DNA of 6,282 nt. Origin: JANWXR01 sp033577755 (GTDB lineage Bacteria; Chloroflexota; Anaerolineae; Anaerolineales; UBA6663). The stretch covers positions 1-6,282 of the forward strand of contig JAVQXV010000181.1 of NCBI GenBank assembly GCA_033577755.1. The letters are read 5' to 3'. Of the stretch, positions 5,115 through 6,282 are shown in pieces. Every line of letters starts with the position of its first letter. Within the stretch, counting starts at the first letter, position 1. The notes below the pieces were generated by a model. It saw only the letters and a list, made by a program, of their open reading frames with translations, made no database searches and had not been told where the DNA came from. The translations under genes were made by a program, and so were the position numbers.

Positions 5115-6282
5115 ACGTCCGCACCGTCACCGCCTTTTGCGCGCCGGGCTTCCCGATTTCCGCCGACGTGGTCGCCGAGGCGGGGGAGGCTGCCGGCCAG
5201 GTGAAGCGCGCGCTGGCCGAGGCCGGCTATACCGTGCAAACCACGCGGCTGGCGGCGCCGCCCTTCCCGCAGGTGCTGGCCGGTCAGGTAGAAAAGGCCA
5301 TCGCCTACGCTCAGGCGCTCGAGGATGCCTGTTTTGTTCACGCGCTGGACTACGCCTCCCTCGGCCCGGCTCGGCCTGCGGACAGGCCTGAGTTCTTCGC
5401 CGTCATCCCGGATGTCATCGGCGCAACCCAGAACATCTTTGTCTCGGCCAGCATCGCCGAGCAAGATAGCGGCGTGAGCGTGTCCGCCGTCCGTCGCGCG
5501 AGCGAAATCATCCGTCGTTGCGCCGCGCTCGCGCCGGACGGGTTCGGCAACCTGCGCTTTGCCGCGCTGGCGAACGTGCCGCCGGGCGTGCCGTTCCTCC
5601 CCGCCGCGTATCATGACGGCTCAACCCCGGCACTGGCCATCGGTGTGGAGGCCGCCGACCTGGCCGTGACAGCCTGCGCCGAGGCGACGACGCTGGACGA
5701 AGCTCGCACGCGGCTCGTTCAACTCATCGAGACCGAAGCGCACAAAGTGGCCGAGATTGCGAAGAAGGCTGCCGGCAGGCTGACTTTTGCCGGTCTCGAT
5801 TTCTCCTTCGCCGTTTACCCGAACCTGGCGCGTTCGTTGGGCGCGGCGCTGGAGGCACTCAGCGGCGGGCGCGTCGGTGAACACGGCACGCTGGCCGCCG
5901 CTGCGCTGCTGGCCGAGGCCCTCGACCGGGCGCAGTTCAAGCGCGTCGGCTTCTGCGGGCTGTTCCTGCCGGTGTTCGAAGATGCGGTGCTGGCCGCGCG
6001 CGCCGCCGAAGGGATGCTGACGGTGAGCGACCTGCTGCTGTACTCGACGGTCTGCGGGACGGGCCTGGACACGATCCCACTGCCGGGCGACATCTCCGCC
6101 GAGGCGCTCTCGGCCATCCTGCTGGACGTGGCCGCGCTGGCGCTCCGTTTGGACAAGCCGCTCACTGCGCGCCTGATGCCCATCCCCGGCAAACAGGCCG
6201 GCGACGAGGTGGCCTTCGACTTCGAGTTCTTTGCACCCAGTCGGGTGATGAGCGTGCGCGCCTCCGGACTGGCCGGCCTGCT
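5111..6282 (+). CDS. DUF711 (UPF0210) family protein, 3' end beyond the window
   Basis: The frame stays open from ATG 5111 to the last base, giving 390 residues; family members usually have about 400-450, so only the C-terminal end is missing. Family landmarks are clear: MNVRTVTAF at the start, SVSAVRRASEII (123-134), NLRFAALANVPPGVPFLPAAYHDG (147-170), LAIGVEAADL, FCGLFLPVFEDAVLA (281-295), the very conserved VCGTGLDTIPLPGD (314-327), and MPIPGKQAGDEVAFDFEFF (about 356-374). Structures are known for the family but, to my knowledge, no established reaction. Conserved His, Cys, Asp and Gly patches suggest an enzyme. It is soluble and probably cytoplasmic. The start lies in an ATGA overlap with the preceding zinc-finger gene and has no strong Shine-Dalgarno sequence, which implies translational coupling. 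No frameshift or missing motif is seen. Confidence 0.9.
   Translation, partial: MNVRTVTAFCAPGFPISADVVAEAGEAAGQVKRALAEAGYTVQTTRLAAPPFPQVLAGQVEKAIAYAQALEDACFVHALDYASLGPARPADRPEFFAVIPDVIGATQNIFVSASIAEQDSGVSVSAVRRASEIIRRCAALAPDGFGNLRFAALANVPPGVPFLPAAYHDGSTPALAIGVEAADLAVTACAEATTLDEARTRLVQLIETEAHKVAEIAKKAAGRLTFAGLDFSFAVYPNLARSLGAALEALSGGRVGEHGTLAAAALLAEALDRAQFKRVGFCGLFLPVFEDAVLAARAAEGMLTVSDLLLYSTVCGTGLDTIPLPGDISAEALSAILLDVAALALRLDKPLTARLMPIPGKQAGDEVAFDFEFFAPSRVMSVRASGLAGL

Noticed and set aside
5099..5614. 171-codon minus-strand frame opposite the DUF711 gene
   Set aside because: It is an antisense open frame produced by high GC in the third codon position; the + strand frame carries all the family motifs.

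Overview
The window looks like a GC-rich bacterial chromosome, most probably from the Chloroflexota (Anaerolineae-like). This is inferred from gene content and protein style: a formamidopyrimidine-DNA glycosylase with an HLKMSG motif, a DUF711 protein, a proline/alanine-rich single-pass membrane protein, and leaderless-looking promoters. No rRNA or other firm taxonomic marker is present, so the assignment is tentative.

Layout. Bases 1-1477 are a gene-poor graveyard of mobile DNA. It starts with a strong + strand terminator at 170-197, whose gene lies left of the window. Next come a faint minus-strand trace of an IS5-type transposase (about 361-447) and the decayed C-terminal part of an IS66-family transposase (about 553-1171), which is broken by several frameshifts. 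Downstream lies a compact 98-bp element with 13-bp terminal inverted repeats and an exact 8-bp direct repeat on each side (1227-1340), which looks like a MITE. The transposase remnant also carries a short REP-like palindrome.

Bases 1478-2524 encode an intact adenosine deaminase on +. A shared hairpin at 2530-2558 separates it from a convergent minus-strand pair. That pair is mutM/fpg (4255-3395) and, overlapping it by 20 bases, a membrane-anchored protein of unknown function (3414-2560) that appears to contain two copies of one small domain. A consensus TATAAT lies 7 bases before the fpg ATG, which suggests a leaderless transcript.

From 4383 a + strand pair begins, divergent from fpg. The first gene encodes a protein with a central pRiA4b ORF-3-like domain between an N-terminal CCHC zinc finger and a C-terminal Cys/His-rich module. 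The second, sharing an ATGA overlap, encodes a DUF711 (UPF0210) protein that runs off the right edge.

How the genes fit together: ada is purine salvage and fpg is repair of oxidised guanine. They are convergent and need not be functionally linked. The two overlapping pairs (fpg with the membrane protein, zinc-finger protein with DUF711) are the likely co-translated units and are where functional guesses are best placed. I see no CRISPR array, tRNA, or defence or biosynthetic system.
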